DNA of 64,000 nt from [Actinomadura] parvosata subsp. kistnae (GCF_900323885.1 NZ_OOHJ01000022.1:1488001-1552000); one strand, 5' to 3'; positions 7,855-16,905 are shown, counted from the first letter of the stretch. Numbers and translations: made by a program. The notes: generated by a model not told the origin, from the sequence alone.

Positions 7855-8382
7855 ATGACCACATCATCCGACGACACCCGCAGCCGCATCCTCGCCGCCG
7901 CCAGGGAGCTGTTCGCCGAGCGCGGCTACGCCGCCACCTCCCTGTCCGACATCGCCGCCGCCGTCGGGCTCACCAAGACCGCGGTCGCCTACCACTTCCA
8001 TCCGAAGGACCGGCTGGCGCTGGAGCTGCTGTCGCCGGTGGCGGGCGACATGCTGGCGCTGCTCGACGCTCCCTACGCGAGCCGGGCCGCGTTCGTCGAG
8101 GCGCTGGTGGAGTTCGCGGTGCGCTACCGGTCGGTGATCCGGCTGTTCATGGAGGACCTGGCCGCCGACGACGCCACGACCGCCCCCGGGTCCGAACGGG
8201 ACCAGATCGCCACGTTCAGGGACACGATCTACGCCAAGCTCGTCGGCGACGACCCGGGGCCCGAGATCCGGCTCAAGAGCTGGGCGCTGCTCGGCGCGTT
8301 GCAGTGGGGGGCGGTCAAGACGGCGGACCTGCCGGAGGAGCAGGTGCGTGACGTGCTGCTGGAGATCGCGAAGGCGTTCTGA
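7855..8382 (+). CDS. TetR-family repressor of the MMPL exporter
   Basis: 175 aa. The N-terminal TetR DNA-binding domain is clear: TRSRILAAARELFAERGYAATSLSDIAAAVGLTKTAVAYHFHPKDRLALELL, with its HTH near residues 28-50. The C-terminal ligand domain is unassigned. Start ATG 7855 has AGGGA upstream. Divergent from the MMPL transporter, with a shared 16-bp palindrome; the natural reading is a local, ligand-relieved repressor. Confidence 0.85.
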   Translation: MTTSSDDTRSRILAAARELFAERGYAATSLSDIAAAVGLTKTAVAYHFHPKDRLALELLSPVAGDMLALLDAPYASRAAFVEALVEFAVRYRSVIRLFMEDLAADDATTAPGSERDQIATFRDTIYAKLVGDDPGPEIRLKSWALLGALQWGAVKTADLPEEQVRDVLLEIAKAF

Positions 8383-8484
8383 AGGCCCGGGATCCCGCGT
8401 TCGGCAAGGCCGTTCCAGAGGCCCGGGATCTCGCGTCCGGCGCGGTCGAAAGGCGCTCTAAAGCCCCAGGATCTCGCGTTCGGC
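8383..8484. repeat. Three imperfect copies of a ~24-bp unit; the last is the 3' end of the ROK gene
   Basis: Copies begin near 8383, 8419 and 8461 (consensus AGGCCCGGGATCTCGCGTTC followed by GGC). Spacings are about 36 and 42 bp. The third copy is inside the C-terminal codons and stop of the ROK gene (stop at 8458-8460, residues REILGL). The other two lie between the convergent TetR and ROK genes. The pattern suggests decayed tandem duplication of the gene's 3' end. No ORF here. Confidence 0.6.
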
Positions 8485-9555
8485 GTGGTCGAGCGCGAGG
8501 CGCACCGCGCCGATGGCCACCCCCTCGTCCCCGAACGTCGAGGCGACCACCTCCGGCGCGCTCACGCACAGCTCGGCCAGGTGCCGGCGCAGCGGTTCGA
8601 GCAGCACGGCGCCGGCGCGCGCGTAGCCCCCGCCGAGCACCAGCAGGTCGGGGTCGATGGCCAGGACGAGGGCCGAGGCGCCGATGGCCAGGTTCTCGGC
8701 GTAGCGGTCCACCCGGCGCACCGCGTCGCGGTCTCCCCCCAGCGCCGCCTCGAACACCTCCGCCGCCGAGGCGTCCTTGACCAGCTCGCGGGCCGCATCC
8801 TCCCAGCCGACCTGGCGCAGCGTGCCGATCTCGCCCGCCGCCCCGGTGCGCCCGGGATGCAGCCGGCCGCCGATCAGGATGCCGGCGCCCGCGCGGTGGC
8901 CGATCAGGACGTACACGACGTCGGCGGCGTGCTGGGCGCTGCCGCGCCAGTGCTCGGCGAGCGCGGCCAGGTTGGCGTCGTTGGCGGCCAGCGCCGTGCA
9001 GCCGAACCAGCGGCCGGCCAGCCCCGCGAGGTCCACGCCCGTCCAGCCGGGCAGGGTGATCGACAGTGACACGCGGCCGGTCCTGTCCACGATGCCGGAG
9101 GTGCCCGCGGCCACCGTCCAGACCCGCCGGTGCGCCACGCCCGCGCCGTCCACGCAGGCCAGCGCCGTACGCTCGGCGGCCTCCAGCCGCTCGTGGGCCG
9201 CGGCGTCGCCCGAGATCTCGGCCCGCTCCCAGGCGATCACCTCGCCGTTGAGGTCGGCCAGGGCCGCCACGATGGCGTCGCCGCCGACCTCCACGCCGAC
9301 CACGTAGCCGGCGTCCGCCCGGAAGCCGAACCGCCGCGCCGGCCGCCCCATCACGCCCTCGTCGGGCGGCACCTCCCGGACGTAGCCGCGCTCGCCCAGC
9401 TCGTCGAGCACCGCCTCGACCGTCTGCCTGGACAGCCCGGTGACGCGCCCGAGCTGGGTCAGGGTGGCCACGCCGGCCCGGCGCAGCGCGCTGAGCGTGA
9501 CCTTGGTGTTCACCTTGCGCAGCAGCGACGCGTCACCCGGCCGAAGCTCGGTCAC
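8458..9555 (-). CDS. ROK-family transcriptional repressor
   Basis: 365 aa. An N-terminal winged helix (residues ~15-75, LSALRRAGVATLTQLGRVTGLSRQTVEAVLDEL) precedes a ROK sugar-kinase-like domain. Seen in order: VVGVEVGGDAIVAALADLNGEV, VAAGTSGIVDRTG, the NDANLAALAEH motif, GAGILIGGRLHPGRTGAAGEIG, and LVLGGGYARAG. The typical ROK zinc-cysteine cluster after the GEIG motif is absent, as in some regulators. GTG start 9555. It is divergent from a sugar-type dehydrogenase/ABC operon, so it probably represses that operon until a sugar binds. Operator candidates cover both start regions (9553-9645). Confidence 0.85.
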   Translation of the reverse strand: MTELRPGDASLLRKVNTKVTLSALRRAGVATLTQLGRVTGLSRQTVEAVLDELGERGYVREVPPDEGVMGRPARRFGFRADAGYVVGVEVGGDAIVAALADLNGEVIAWERAEISGDAAAHERLEAAERTALACVDGAGVAHRRVWTVAAGTSGIVDRTGRVSLSITLPGWTGVDLAGLAGRWFGCTALAANDANLAALAEHWRGSAQHAADVVYVLIGHRAGAGILIGGRLHPGRTGAAGEIGTLRQVGWEDAARELVKDASAAEVFEAALGGDRDAVRRVDRYAENLAIGASALVLAIDPDLLVLGGGYARAGAVLLEPLRRHLAELCVSAPEVVASTFGDEGVAIGAVRLALDHAEREILGL

Positions 9556-9645
9556 TTATGAGACCCTTTCCCATAACTTCCCTATTGACGACTACCAGCC
9601 CGGATCCTAGCATCGGCCGACATACGTGAATTGGTTACATAAGTG
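9553..9645. promoter_or_regulatory. ROK operator candidate: CACTTATG / CATAAGTG inverted half-sites
   Basis: CACTTATG at 9553-9560 (over the ROK start codon) is the exact reverse complement of CATAAGTG at 9638-9645 (just before the dehydrogenase ribosome site). A third related half-site, CATAACTT, lies at 9572-9579 and forms TTATG-N11-CATAA with the first. The whole divergent gap is AT-rich relative to its surroundings. Binding by the adjacent ROK protein is inferred. Confidence 0.5.
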
Positions 9646-9657
9646 GAGGCGCTCGGT

Positions 9658-10890
9658 ATGGTGACGCTCGCCGTCGTCGGAGCGGGGTCGCGCGGGACCT
9701 CCTACGCCCGCCACGCCATCGCCGCGGGCGGGGCCACGGTGGTCGCCGTGGCCGATCCCCTGGGCAGCCGCCGCGACCGGTTCCCCGGCGCCGTGCCGTA
9801 CGCGGACTGGCGGGAGCTGGCCGCGCTGCCCCGGCAGGCCGACGCGGTCGTCATCGCCACCCAGGACCGGGACCACGTCGAGCCCGCCGTGCGCTTCGCC
9901 GAGCTGGGCTACGACATCCTGCTGGAGAAGCCGATGGCGGTCTCCGAGGACGACTGCCGGGCGATCGTGGCGGCGGCCGAGCGGTCGGGCGTCGTGTTCG
10001 CGGTGTGCCACGTGCTGCGCTACACCCCGTACACGCGGGCCTTGAAAACCCTGATCGACGCGGGCCGGATCGGGGAGATCGTCAGCGTCCAGCACCTGGA
10101 GCCGGTCGGGTGGTGGCACCACGCCCACTCCTACGTCCGGGGCAACTGGCGGCGGGCCGACGAGTCCACGTTCATGCTGCTCGCCAAGTCCTGCCACGAC
10201 CTCGACTGGCTCGTGCACCTGACCGGCAGGCAGGTCGCGCGCGTGTCCTCGTTCGGCGGCCTGCACCACTTCCGGCCGGAGAACCGGCCGGCGGGCGCCG
10301 CGGACCGCTGCCTGGACTGCTCCGTCGAGCCGGACTGCCCGTACTCGGCCCGGCGCATCTACCTGCCGCTCGCCGGCGAGCACGGCTGGCCGCTGTCGGT
10401 GCTCACCGACGACGTCTCCGAGTCGGGGGTGCTGGAGGCGCTGCGCACCGGCCCGTACGGCAGGTGCGTCTACGCCTGCGACAACGACGTGGTCGACCAC
10501 CAGGTGGTGAACCTGGAGTTCGAGGGCGGCACGACCGCGTCGTTCACCATGACCGGGTTCACGCCCGCGCAGCACCGGCAGACCCGGATCTTCGGCACCC
10601 GCGGCTCCATCGACGGCGACGGCGACCGCCTGACCGTCCACGACTTCGTCACCGGCCGCTCCTCCGTCGTCGAGACCCGCCCGGGCGGGGACGGCACGGC
10701 CAGGGGCGGGCACGGGGGCGGTGACGAAGCGCTGGTGGAGGCGTTCCTGACGGCGGTGGCCACGCGGGACCGCACGCCGATCCTCTCCTCGCCGGCCGAG
10801 AGCCTGCACAGCCACCTCATCGCCTGGGCCGCCGAGCGGTCCCGGCTGACCGGCGAGACCGTTTCTCTGAAAGAAGGAACCCCCCGATGA
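9658..10890 (+). CDS. Gfo/Idh/MocA-family sugar oxidoreductase
   Basis: 410 aa. The N-terminal Rossmann domain (VTLAVVGAGSRGTSYARHA) and the EKP motif (DILLEKPMAVSEDDC) of Gfo/Idh/MocA dehydrogenases are plain. The C-terminal domain carries a Cys-rich insertion (residues ~210-230, DRCLDCSVEPDCPYSARR) and later GRCVYACDNDVVDHQVV. These recur in one subfamily of these enzymes; metal binding is possible but unproven. Start ATG 9658 is preferred over GTG 9643 because GGAGG at 9645-9649 is correctly spaced. Its TGA overlaps the next gene's ATG by 4 nt, so it is the first gene of the sugar-uptake operon. Oxidises an unknown sugar or cyclitol. Confidence 0.85.
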   Translation: MVTLAVVGAGSRGTSYARHAIAAGGATVVAVADPLGSRRDRFPGAVPYADWRELAALPRQADAVVIATQDRDHVEPAVRFAELGYDILLEKPMAVSEDDCRAIVAAAERSGVVFAVCHVLRYTPYTRALKTLIDAGRIGEIVSVQHLEPVGWWHHAHSYVRGNWRRADESTFMLLAKSCHDLDWLVHLTGRQVARVSSFGGLHHFRPENRPAGAADRCLDCSVEPDCPYSARRIYLPLAGEHGWPLSVLTDDVSESGVLEALRTGPYGRCVYACDNDVVDHQVVNLEFEGGTTASFTMTGFTPAQHRQTRIFGTRGSIDGDGDRLTVHDFVTGRSSVVETRPGGDGTARGGHGGGDEALVEAFLTAVATRDRTPILSSPAESLHSHLIAWAAERSRLTGETVSLKEGTPR

Positions 10891-12128
10891 AAGCCCTGCA
10901 CGTCACCGCCGCCGCGCTGGCGCTCGGCGCGGGCCTGGCCGCCTGCGGATCGTCGCCGTCGCCTCAAGCGCCGACCCAGGAGCGCGGGCCGATCACGTTC
11001 CTCGGCGGCAAGTTCGAGGCCGAGTCGGTGCAGAAGATCGTCGACGCCTGGAACGCCGCCCACCCGCAGGAGAAGGCGAGCGTCGTCCTGCTGCCGGAGA
11101 GCGCCGACGAGCAGCGCCGCAAGCTCATCCAGAACGCGCAGACGAAGTCCGACGCCGGTGACGTCATGCTCATCGACGCCGTGTGGACCAGCGAGTTCGC
11201 CGCGAACCGGTGGGTGGAGGAACTCAAGCTGGACACCACCGGCTTCCTGCCCACCACCATCGAGACGGCGAAATATCGCGACAAGCTGTACGCGATGCCG
11301 GTCTTCACCGGCACCGGCCTGCTCTACTACCGCACCGACCTGGTCAAGCAGCCGCCCAAGACCTGGGCCGAGATGAAGAAGATCTGCGACGAGGTCCTGC
11401 CCAAGCAGAAGGGCATGAGCTGCTACGGCGGCCAGTTCGACAAGTACGAGGGCCTGACCGTGAACTTCTCCGAGGCCGTCGCCTCCGCCGGCGGCGAGCT
11501 CCTCGACGCCTCCGGGCAGCCCCAGCTCACCAGCGAAGCGGCGAAGCAGGCCGCCCGGTTCCTGGCCGACGCCTTCAAGAGCGGGATGATCCCCAAGGAG
11601 GCGATCACGTACAAGGAGGAAGAGGGACGCGTCGCCTTCCAGGAGGGCAAGCTGCTCTTCTACCGCAACTGGGCCTACGGCTACGAGGCCGCGCAGAAGA
11701 CCGACGGCTCCAGCAAGGTGGCGGGCAAGTTCGACGTCGCCCCGATCCCCGGGCTGAACGGCCCCGGCGCGGGCACCCTCGGCGGCAACAACCTGGCCGT
11801 CTCCGCCTTCTCCAAGCACAAGCAGACGGCGCGCGACTTCGTCGCGTTCATGACGAGCGCCGAACAGATCAAGGCGTTCGCGCGGACCAGCTCCATGCCG
11901 GTGCCGCGCGCCGCCATCTACGACGACCCCGAGATGATCAAGAAGTACCCGTACCTGCCCGCGCTCAAGGAGGGCATCCTCGCCGCCAAGCCGCGTCCCA
12001 AGGCCGTCCGGTACGGCGACGTGACCGCCGCCATCCAGGAGTCCGCGTACGCCATCATCACCGGCGCCAAGCCCGTCGACCAGGGCCTGTCGGAGCTCCA
12101 GACCGCGCTCGGGCCCCTGCTCAAGTGA
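10887..12128 (+). CDS. Carbohydrate ABC transporter substrate-binding lipoprotein
   Basis: 413 aa, family-1 (maltose/trehalose type) extracellular binding protein anchored as a lipoprotein: signal MKALHVTAAALALGAGLAAC with lipobox LAAC. Typical features are the KIVDAWNAAHPQEKASVVLLP segment, DVMLIDAVWTSEFAANRWVEEL, the binding-cleft stretch YAMPVFTGTGLLYYRTDL, and GGNNLAVSAFSKHKQTARDFV near the C-terminus. ATGA overlap with the dehydrogenase and GTGA overlap with the first permease indicate one tightly coupled operon. The sugar is not predictable. Confidence 0.9.
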   Translation: MKALHVTAAALALGAGLAACGSSPSPQAPTQERGPITFLGGKFEAESVQKIVDAWNAAHPQEKASVVLLPESADEQRRKLIQNAQTKSDAGDVMLIDAVWTSEFAANRWVEELKLDTTGFLPTTIETAKYRDKLYAMPVFTGTGLLYYRTDLVKQPPKTWAEMKKICDEVLPKQKGMSCYGGQFDKYEGLTVNFSEAVASAGGELLDASGQPQLTSEAAKQAARFLADAFKSGMIPKEAITYKEEEGRVAFQEGKLLFYRNWAYGYEAAQKTDGSSKVAGKFDVAPIPGLNGPGAGTLGGNNLAVSAFSKHKQTARDFVAFMTSAEQIKAFARTSSMPVPRAAIYDDPEMIKKYPYLPALKEGILAAKPRPKAVRYGDVTAAIQESAYAIITGAKPVDQGLSELQTALGPLLK

Positions 12129-13048
12129 AGGCCCGATCGCCCGGATGGCTGGCCGCCGCCATGCTGTCCCCCACCCTGCTCGTGCTCGCCCTCGTCGTCT
12201 TCTACCCGCTGGTCGCCGCCATGCGGGAGTCGTTCTACGAGAGCGGGCAGCGCCTCGACGCCGACGGGTTCGTGGTCGAGGGCGAATGGTTCGCCGGGCT
12301 GGCCAACTACGCCGGCGTCGCGCAGCAGCGCTTCATCAACGCCGCCCTCAACACCACCCTGTTCACCGTCGTCACCGTCTCCCTGGAGGTCGTGCTCGGC
12401 ATGGCCATGGCGCTGGTGATGCGGCGCGCGTTCCGCGGGCGCGCGTTCCTGCGGGCCAGCATCCTCGTCCCGTGGGCCGTGCCGACCGCCGTCGCCGGCC
12501 TCATGTGGAAGTGGATCTTCCAGGCGGACGGCGTCGCCAACGCACTGCTCGGCACCCAGATCCTCTGGACCGCCGACGGCCCCTGGGCCAAGCTCGCCGT
12601 CATCGTCGCCGACACCTGGAAGACCGCGCCGTTCGTCGGGCTGCTCGTCCTGGCCGGGCTGCAGATCATCCCCGCCGAGGTGTACGAGGCGGCGCGGGTG
12701 GACGGCGCCACCCCCTGGCAGACGTTCCGGCGCGTCACGCTGCCGCTGGTCAAGCCCGCGCTGCTGGTGGCCGTGCTGTTCCGGCTCATGGACGCGCTGC
12801 GGATCTTCGACCTGCCGTACGTGCTGGTCGGGCCGCGCAAGCAGTCGGTGGAGACGCTGTCCGGGCTCATCTGGGACGAGGCCACCCGCGTCCACTACGG
12901 GCCCGCCTCCGCCTACGGGACGGCCCTGTTCGTCTACATCGCGGTGATCGCGTTCGTGTTCGTGAAGCTGCTCGGGGCCGACCTGCTGAGTGACGTCCGG
13001 GAACGGCGGCTCAGCGGGCGGCGTGAAGGGAATGCACGTGTGGCGTAG
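12125..13048 (+). CDS. Sugar ABC transporter permease (MalF-like)
   Basis: 307 aa, six predicted helices beginning with WLAAAMLSPTLLVLALVVFYPLVAAM. The ATPase-contact EAA loop is clear: EVYEAARVDGATPWQTFRRVTLPLVKP (~residues 183-210). Start GTG 12125 overlaps the binding-protein stop (GTGA). Pairs with the next gene to form the membrane channel. No ATPase gene is in the operon, so a shared MsiK-type ATPase encoded elsewhere is probable, as is usual in actinomycetes. Confidence 0.9.
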   Translation: MKARSPGWLAAAMLSPTLLVLALVVFYPLVAAMRESFYESGQRLDADGFVVEGEWFAGLANYAGVAQQRFINAALNTTLFTVVTVSLEVVLGMAMALVMRRAFRGRAFLRASILVPWAVPTAVAGLMWKWIFQADGVANALLGTQILWTADGPWAKLAVIVADTWKTAPFVGLLVLAGLQIIPAEVYEAARVDGATPWQTFRRVTLPLVKPALLVAVLFRLMDALRIFDLPYVLVGPRKQSVETLSGLIWDEATRVHYGPASAYGTALFVYIAVIAFVFVKLLGADLLSDVRERRLSGRREGNARVA

Positions 13049-13844
13049 GGCGGGAACGATCGGCATCGCGCTGTACTGCCTCGTGCCGTTCTACTGGATG
13101 GTGGTGTCGAGCTTCCGCCGCACCGCCGACATCCACGACACCACACCGCTGCCGAGCCCCTGGTCGCTGGAGAGCTACGAGGCGGTGTTCGCCGCCGACA
13201 TGGGGTTCGGGCGGTCGCTGCTCAACAGCCTCGTCGTGGCCGGCGTCACCACCGCCGTGACGCTGCTGGTCGGGACGCTGGCCGCGTACGCGCTGGCCCG
13301 GCTGTCCTTCCGCGGCAAGAACGTCGTGCTCGCCCTGGTCATCGCCGTGTCGATGTTCCCCGGGGCGCTGCTCATCGTGCCGCTGCTCAAGCTGTTCACC
13401 GCGATCGGGTGGATCAACACGTACCAGGCGATGATCGTCCCGTCGATGTCGTTCGCGCTGCCGCTGACGATCTGGAACCTGACGACGTTCTTCCGTCAGC
13501 TCCCGTACGAGCTGGAGCAGGCCGCCATGATCGACGGCTGCACCCCGTTCGCCGCCTTCCGGCGGGTCATGCTGCCGCTGGCCGCGCCGGGCGTCTTCAC
13601 CACGGCGATCCTGGCGTTCATCGCGACCTGGAACGAGTTCATCATCGCGGTCACCATGGTCAACGACCAGGAGCGGCAGACGGCGACCGTACGGATCGCG
13701 CAGTTCACCGGGGCGGCCAAGTTCGACACCCCCTTCGGGACGCAGATGGCGGCCGGCGTGCTGGTCACGCTGCCGCTCGTGCTGCTCGTGCTGTTCTTCC
13801 AGCGGCGGATCGTGGCGGGGCTGACGGCGGGTGCGCTGAAGTAG
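13032..13844 (+). CDS. Sugar ABC transporter permease (MalG-like)
   Basis: 270 aa, six helices; N-terminal GIALYCLVPFYWMVVSSFR and EAA loop ELEQAAMIDGCTPFAAFRRVMLPLAAPG are diagnostic of MalG-type permeases. Start is uncertain: ATG 13032 is chosen, GTG 13038 has better spacing from AAGGGA (13026-13031), and GTG 12990/13023 are also in frame. It overlaps the upstream permease by 17 nt. Last gene of the dehydrogenase-ABC operon. Confidence 0.88.
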   Translation: MHVWRRAGTIGIALYCLVPFYWMVVSSFRRTADIHDTTPLPSPWSLESYEAVFAADMGFGRSLLNSLVVAGVTTAVTLLVGTLAAYALARLSFRGKNVVLALVIAVSMFPGALLIVPLLKLFTAIGWINTYQAMIVPSMSFALPLTIWNLTTFFRQLPYELEQAAMIDGCTPFAAFRRVMLPLAAPGVFTTAILAFIATWNEFIIAVTMVNDQERQTATVRIAQFTGAAKFDTPFGTQMAAGVLVTLPLVLLVLFFQRRIVAGLTAGALK

Positions 13845-13911
13845 CCCCCGCCGGAGGCCCGGCACCGGAATACTGGAGGGTCAGACCGCACCCCAGAGAG
13901 GGGGTCCGCGC

Positions 13912-15897
13912 TTGCGCACGTGGTTCGAGCCCGAGGAGACGGCGCCGTACGCGGCGGCCAAAGCCGTCCTGACCAGGCGCTGCCTCGCCTGGGCCGACGC
14001 GCACGGCCGCCCCGCCGACGGCCCGCTGGTCGCCGCCGCCCTCGACGCCCGCCACCACAGCCGCGACGGCCGCCTCGCCTACTGGGACGAGCCGCAGATC
14101 CGGCGCTACCTCCTGGCGTGGGTGCCGAAATACGTCGTCACCCCCAGGGACATCCTGGAGATCGCGCCCGAGATCCTGCGCACGTTCCTGCACTACCTCG
14201 CCGCCACCGGCCTGCGCGACCCGCGCGGCGCCACGCCCGCGCAGGCCGACGACGCCGTCACCCGCGTCCTGCCCGACTTCCGCAAGGCCCTCGACGACCC
14301 TCACCTGCAAGGGCCGGCCACGTTCTGGACGCAGACGGCGCTCGACCACGGCAGCGACCTCGCCGGCCCCGGCGCGCTGCGCGACTTCGAGCTCGACCTC
14401 GACGCCGGCCGCATCCGCTACGACCGCGACCTGCTCGGCCGCCTCCTGGAAGCCCGCCACTCCCGCACCGACCTCGACCTTGAGGAGGAGCGCGCCTTCC
14501 CCCAGCCGCCCATCGCCCTGCCCGCCCCGGACGACCTCGCCGACGCCGCCGCACGCAGCGTCACCGTGCGCCGCCTCACCACGCTCGCCACCTGGGCGGG
14601 CGAGCTGGGCCGCCCCCTCACCCGCTCCGGCCACCTCACGCTCGCCGACGCCCGCGAGCTGTCCGCCCTGCTCGGCACCGGCGAGCAGGAGCTTCAGGTC
14701 CGCGGCTCCGCCGACCTGCCCCAGCTCCGCCTCCTGCTGGCCTGGGCCCGGCGGCTCGGCCTGGTCCGCGTCGCCAAGGGCCGCCTCCTCCAGGCGCGCT
14801 CCGCCACGCTTGCGCACGACCCGGCCGCGCTGTGGGCCCGCGCCTTCGACGTCCTGCCCGAGCTCGGCGCCGAGATCAGCATGAGCGGCCGGGCCGGGGT
14901 CCTCGGCCGCTGCTTCGCCGCCGTCCTGCCCGACCTGCTCGCCACCCTGTACGGCATGGACGACGTGCCCGTGGCCCGACTGGAGGAGACCGTCTGGCCG
15001 GCCTGCCAGGAGCACGTGTCCATGGAAACGACGTCCGAGCGGACGAAGGACCTGTGGCGCCGCCGCACCGCCCTCGACCTGGAACGCGCCTTCGACGTCC
15101 TGGCCGACCTGGGCGCCGTCGACCTCACCCACGGCCCCGCCGACGACCGCTACACGAGCGACCTCGACGACGGGGCACTGCCTCCGGAGGCGGCCGAACG
15201 CCTGCGCGAGCGCCTCGCCTCCCCCGACCTCCTCCTCGCCCGCCTCACGCCCCTCGCCCTGCGCTCCGTCCGCGACCGCCTCCTGCGGGAGGGCCGCGAC
15301 GCCCCACTGATCGGCGAGCTGGCCACCGCACCCCCGGCGGAGCTCCTCGGCGTCCTCACCCAGCACTACCCGCCCCGCGCGGCCGCCGTCGAGCTGAACG
15401 CCTGGCTCTCCCACCCAGGCCAGGACCTCGAAGCGCTGCTGCGGGCCGCCCGCGACTGCCCGTTCCGCACCCGCGCCGCCGCCATGCTCGCCGTGCTCGC
15501 GCAGGCCCTGCCCGAGGGCCAGGCCCTCGTCCGCGACCTCCGCCACGACCCCGTCCTCGCCCCCACCGCCCTGACCCTCCTCGTGGACGCGGGCGAGATC
15601 GACCCGGCCGCACTGGACCGGCGCGAGCACCTGCTGCTGGGCGCGGAGAACTTCCTCTCCCTCCTGGAGCTCGGCGGCCCCGCGGTGGTCATCGAGCAGC
15701 TCCGGTCGATGGCCGGGCACGGCGCCCACGACCTCGCGGCGGCACTGCTCGACTCCGGGCACCACGACCTGGCCGGGCTGGAGGAGCTGCGCGAGCTGGT
15801 GGCCAGGCCCTTACGCGCCTCCCGCGACCGGCCCCTGCGCCTCATCCCCGGCACGGGCCGCGGCACCCGCCCCCTCCGCAGAAGACGCCGCCCGTAG
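13912..15897 (+). CDS. Large uncharacterised protein (661 aa)
   Basis: No signal peptide or transmembrane segment; predicted mostly helical and cytosolic. I do not recognise a catalytic domain. A central segment (residues ~222-300) reads like a small DNA-binding-style unit: LTRSGHLTLADARELSALLGTG followed by LPQLRLLLAWARRLGLVRVAKGRL. Similar text occurs in other long actinobacterial hypotheticals. The C-terminal 150 aa is helical repeat-like, finishing with an Arg-rich tail (RPLRRRRRP). Start is TTG 13912 behind GAGAGGGGG; no better in-frame start is near. It stands alone between the sugar operon and a convergent epimerase. Function unknown. Confidence 0.7.
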   Translation: MRTWFEPEETAPYAAAKAVLTRRCLAWADAHGRPADGPLVAAALDARHHSRDGRLAYWDEPQIRRYLLAWVPKYVVTPRDILEIAPEILRTFLHYLAATGLRDPRGATPAQADDAVTRVLPDFRKALDDPHLQGPATFWTQTALDHGSDLAGPGALRDFELDLDAGRIRYDRDLLGRLLEARHSRTDLDLEEERAFPQPPIALPAPDDLADAAARSVTVRRLTTLATWAGELGRPLTRSGHLTLADARELSALLGTGEQELQVRGSADLPQLRLLLAWARRLGLVRVAKGRLLQARSATLAHDPAALWARAFDVLPELGAEISMSGRAGVLGRCFAAVLPDLLATLYGMDDVPVARLEETVWPACQEHVSMETTSERTKDLWRRRTALDLERAFDVLADLGAVDLTHGPADDRYTSDLDDGALPPEAAERLRERLASPDLLLARLTPLALRSVRDRLLREGRDAPLIGELATAPPAELLGVLTQHYPPRAAAVELNAWLSHPGQDLEALLRAARDCPFRTRAAAMLAVLAQALPEGQALVRDLRHDPVLAPTALTLLVDAGEIDPAALDRREHLLLGAENFLSLLELGGPAVVIEQLRSMAGHGAHDLAAALLDSGHHDLAGLEELRELVARPLRASRDRPLRLIPGTGRGTRPLRRRRRP

Positions 15898-15943
15898 CCC
15901 CTTTGGAGGGGAACTCACAGCATGGCCTTCGCTGGAGCCGAAC

Positions 15944-16905
15944 TCACAACAGGCCGAGATCACGCAGGCTCTCGGCCGACTCCACGATCGTCGTCTCGGC
16001 ATCACGCGGACGCCATCCCGTCCCCCGCGCCCGATCGTTGTGGATGACCGGCCGCGGCGGCTCCTCCCCCGGCGCCTCCTCCGTCGGAACGCGCGCCCCA
16101 AGGGACCGAGCCGCCGCCGCAGAACCTCCGCCACCTCCAGGAAACTCCACGCGGGCCCGTCACCCACGGCCAGGAACCGCCGGCCCGCCGCTTCGGGCGC
16201 CGCCATGACCCGCAGGTGCAGCTCCGCCACGTCCCGGACGTCGACGATCCCGAACCGCTGGCGCGGCACCACGCTCATCACCCCGCCGACCATCGCCTTC
16301 ACGAGCTGCATCGAGCTGCCCAGCCCGGTCGTCAGCGTCGGCCCCAGGATGAACGTCGGATTCACCACGACCAGCTCGGTGCCGCCGCCCTCACGCCGCA
16401 TCAGGTCCCAGGCGGCCCGCTCCGCGATCGCCTTGGAGCGCGGGTACGGCGCCAGCCCCGGCGTGTCCGGATCCGTCCAGTCGTCCTCGGTGTACTCGGC
16501 GCCCGGCTTCGGCGTGTACCCGACCGCCGCGAAGGACGACGTGAGCACCACGCGCCGGGCCCCGGCGTCGCGGGCGGCACGCAGCACCCGCAGCGTGCCC
16601 TCGCGGGCGGGCACGATCAGCTCGTCCGGATCCTCCGGCTGGACGGCCGGGATGGGCGAGGCCACGTGATGCACCTCCGCGCACCCGTCCACCGCGGCCG
16701 GCCAGCCGTCGTCGCTCATCAGGTCCGCCGCCACGACCTCCAGCCCCGCGTCATCGGCGCCGCCACGGCGCACCGCCGCCCGCAGATCGCCCTCCCGATC
16801 CTTGGAACGCACGGTCGCCCGCACCGGCCTGCCCTCCCGCAGCAACGCGGCGACCAGGTGCGTCCCCAGATACCCCGACCCGCCCGTGACCAGAACCGGC
16901 CTCAT
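15944..16905 (-). pseudogene. NAD-dependent epimerase/dehydratase, frameshifted near its 3' end
   Basis: Extended SDR protein: MRPVLVTGGSGYLGTHLVAALL Rossmann start, SSFAAVGYTP, and the catalytic YPRSKAIAE (Tyr and Lys of YxxxK). The frame is intact to about 16110, then reads into Arg-rich nonsense. From about 16100 to the TGA at 15944 another frame continues as a normal family C-terminus (VPTEEAPGEEPP, HNDRARGTGWRPRDAETTIVE, SAESLRDLGLL). So a single indel lies near 16096-16112, beside a CCCCAAGGG run. This is a recent inactivation, a sequencing error, or a slip site; the catalytic core is unaffected. ATG 16905 overlaps the MerR stop by 4 nt. Confidence 0.75.

Noticed and set aside
5024..7867. 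Very long antisense frames (e.g. over the MMPL gene and at 1235-3280, 12145-12993, 57463-59619)
   Set aside because: High-GC shadow frames: Arg/Ala/Gly/Pro-rich, opposite or out of frame to genes with clear family motifs.
10266..10380. Iron-sulfur cluster in the Gfo/Idh/MocA dehydrogenase (CLDCSVEPDC)
   Set aside because: The motif is present, but spacing does not match a known cluster signature, and the family works without one.
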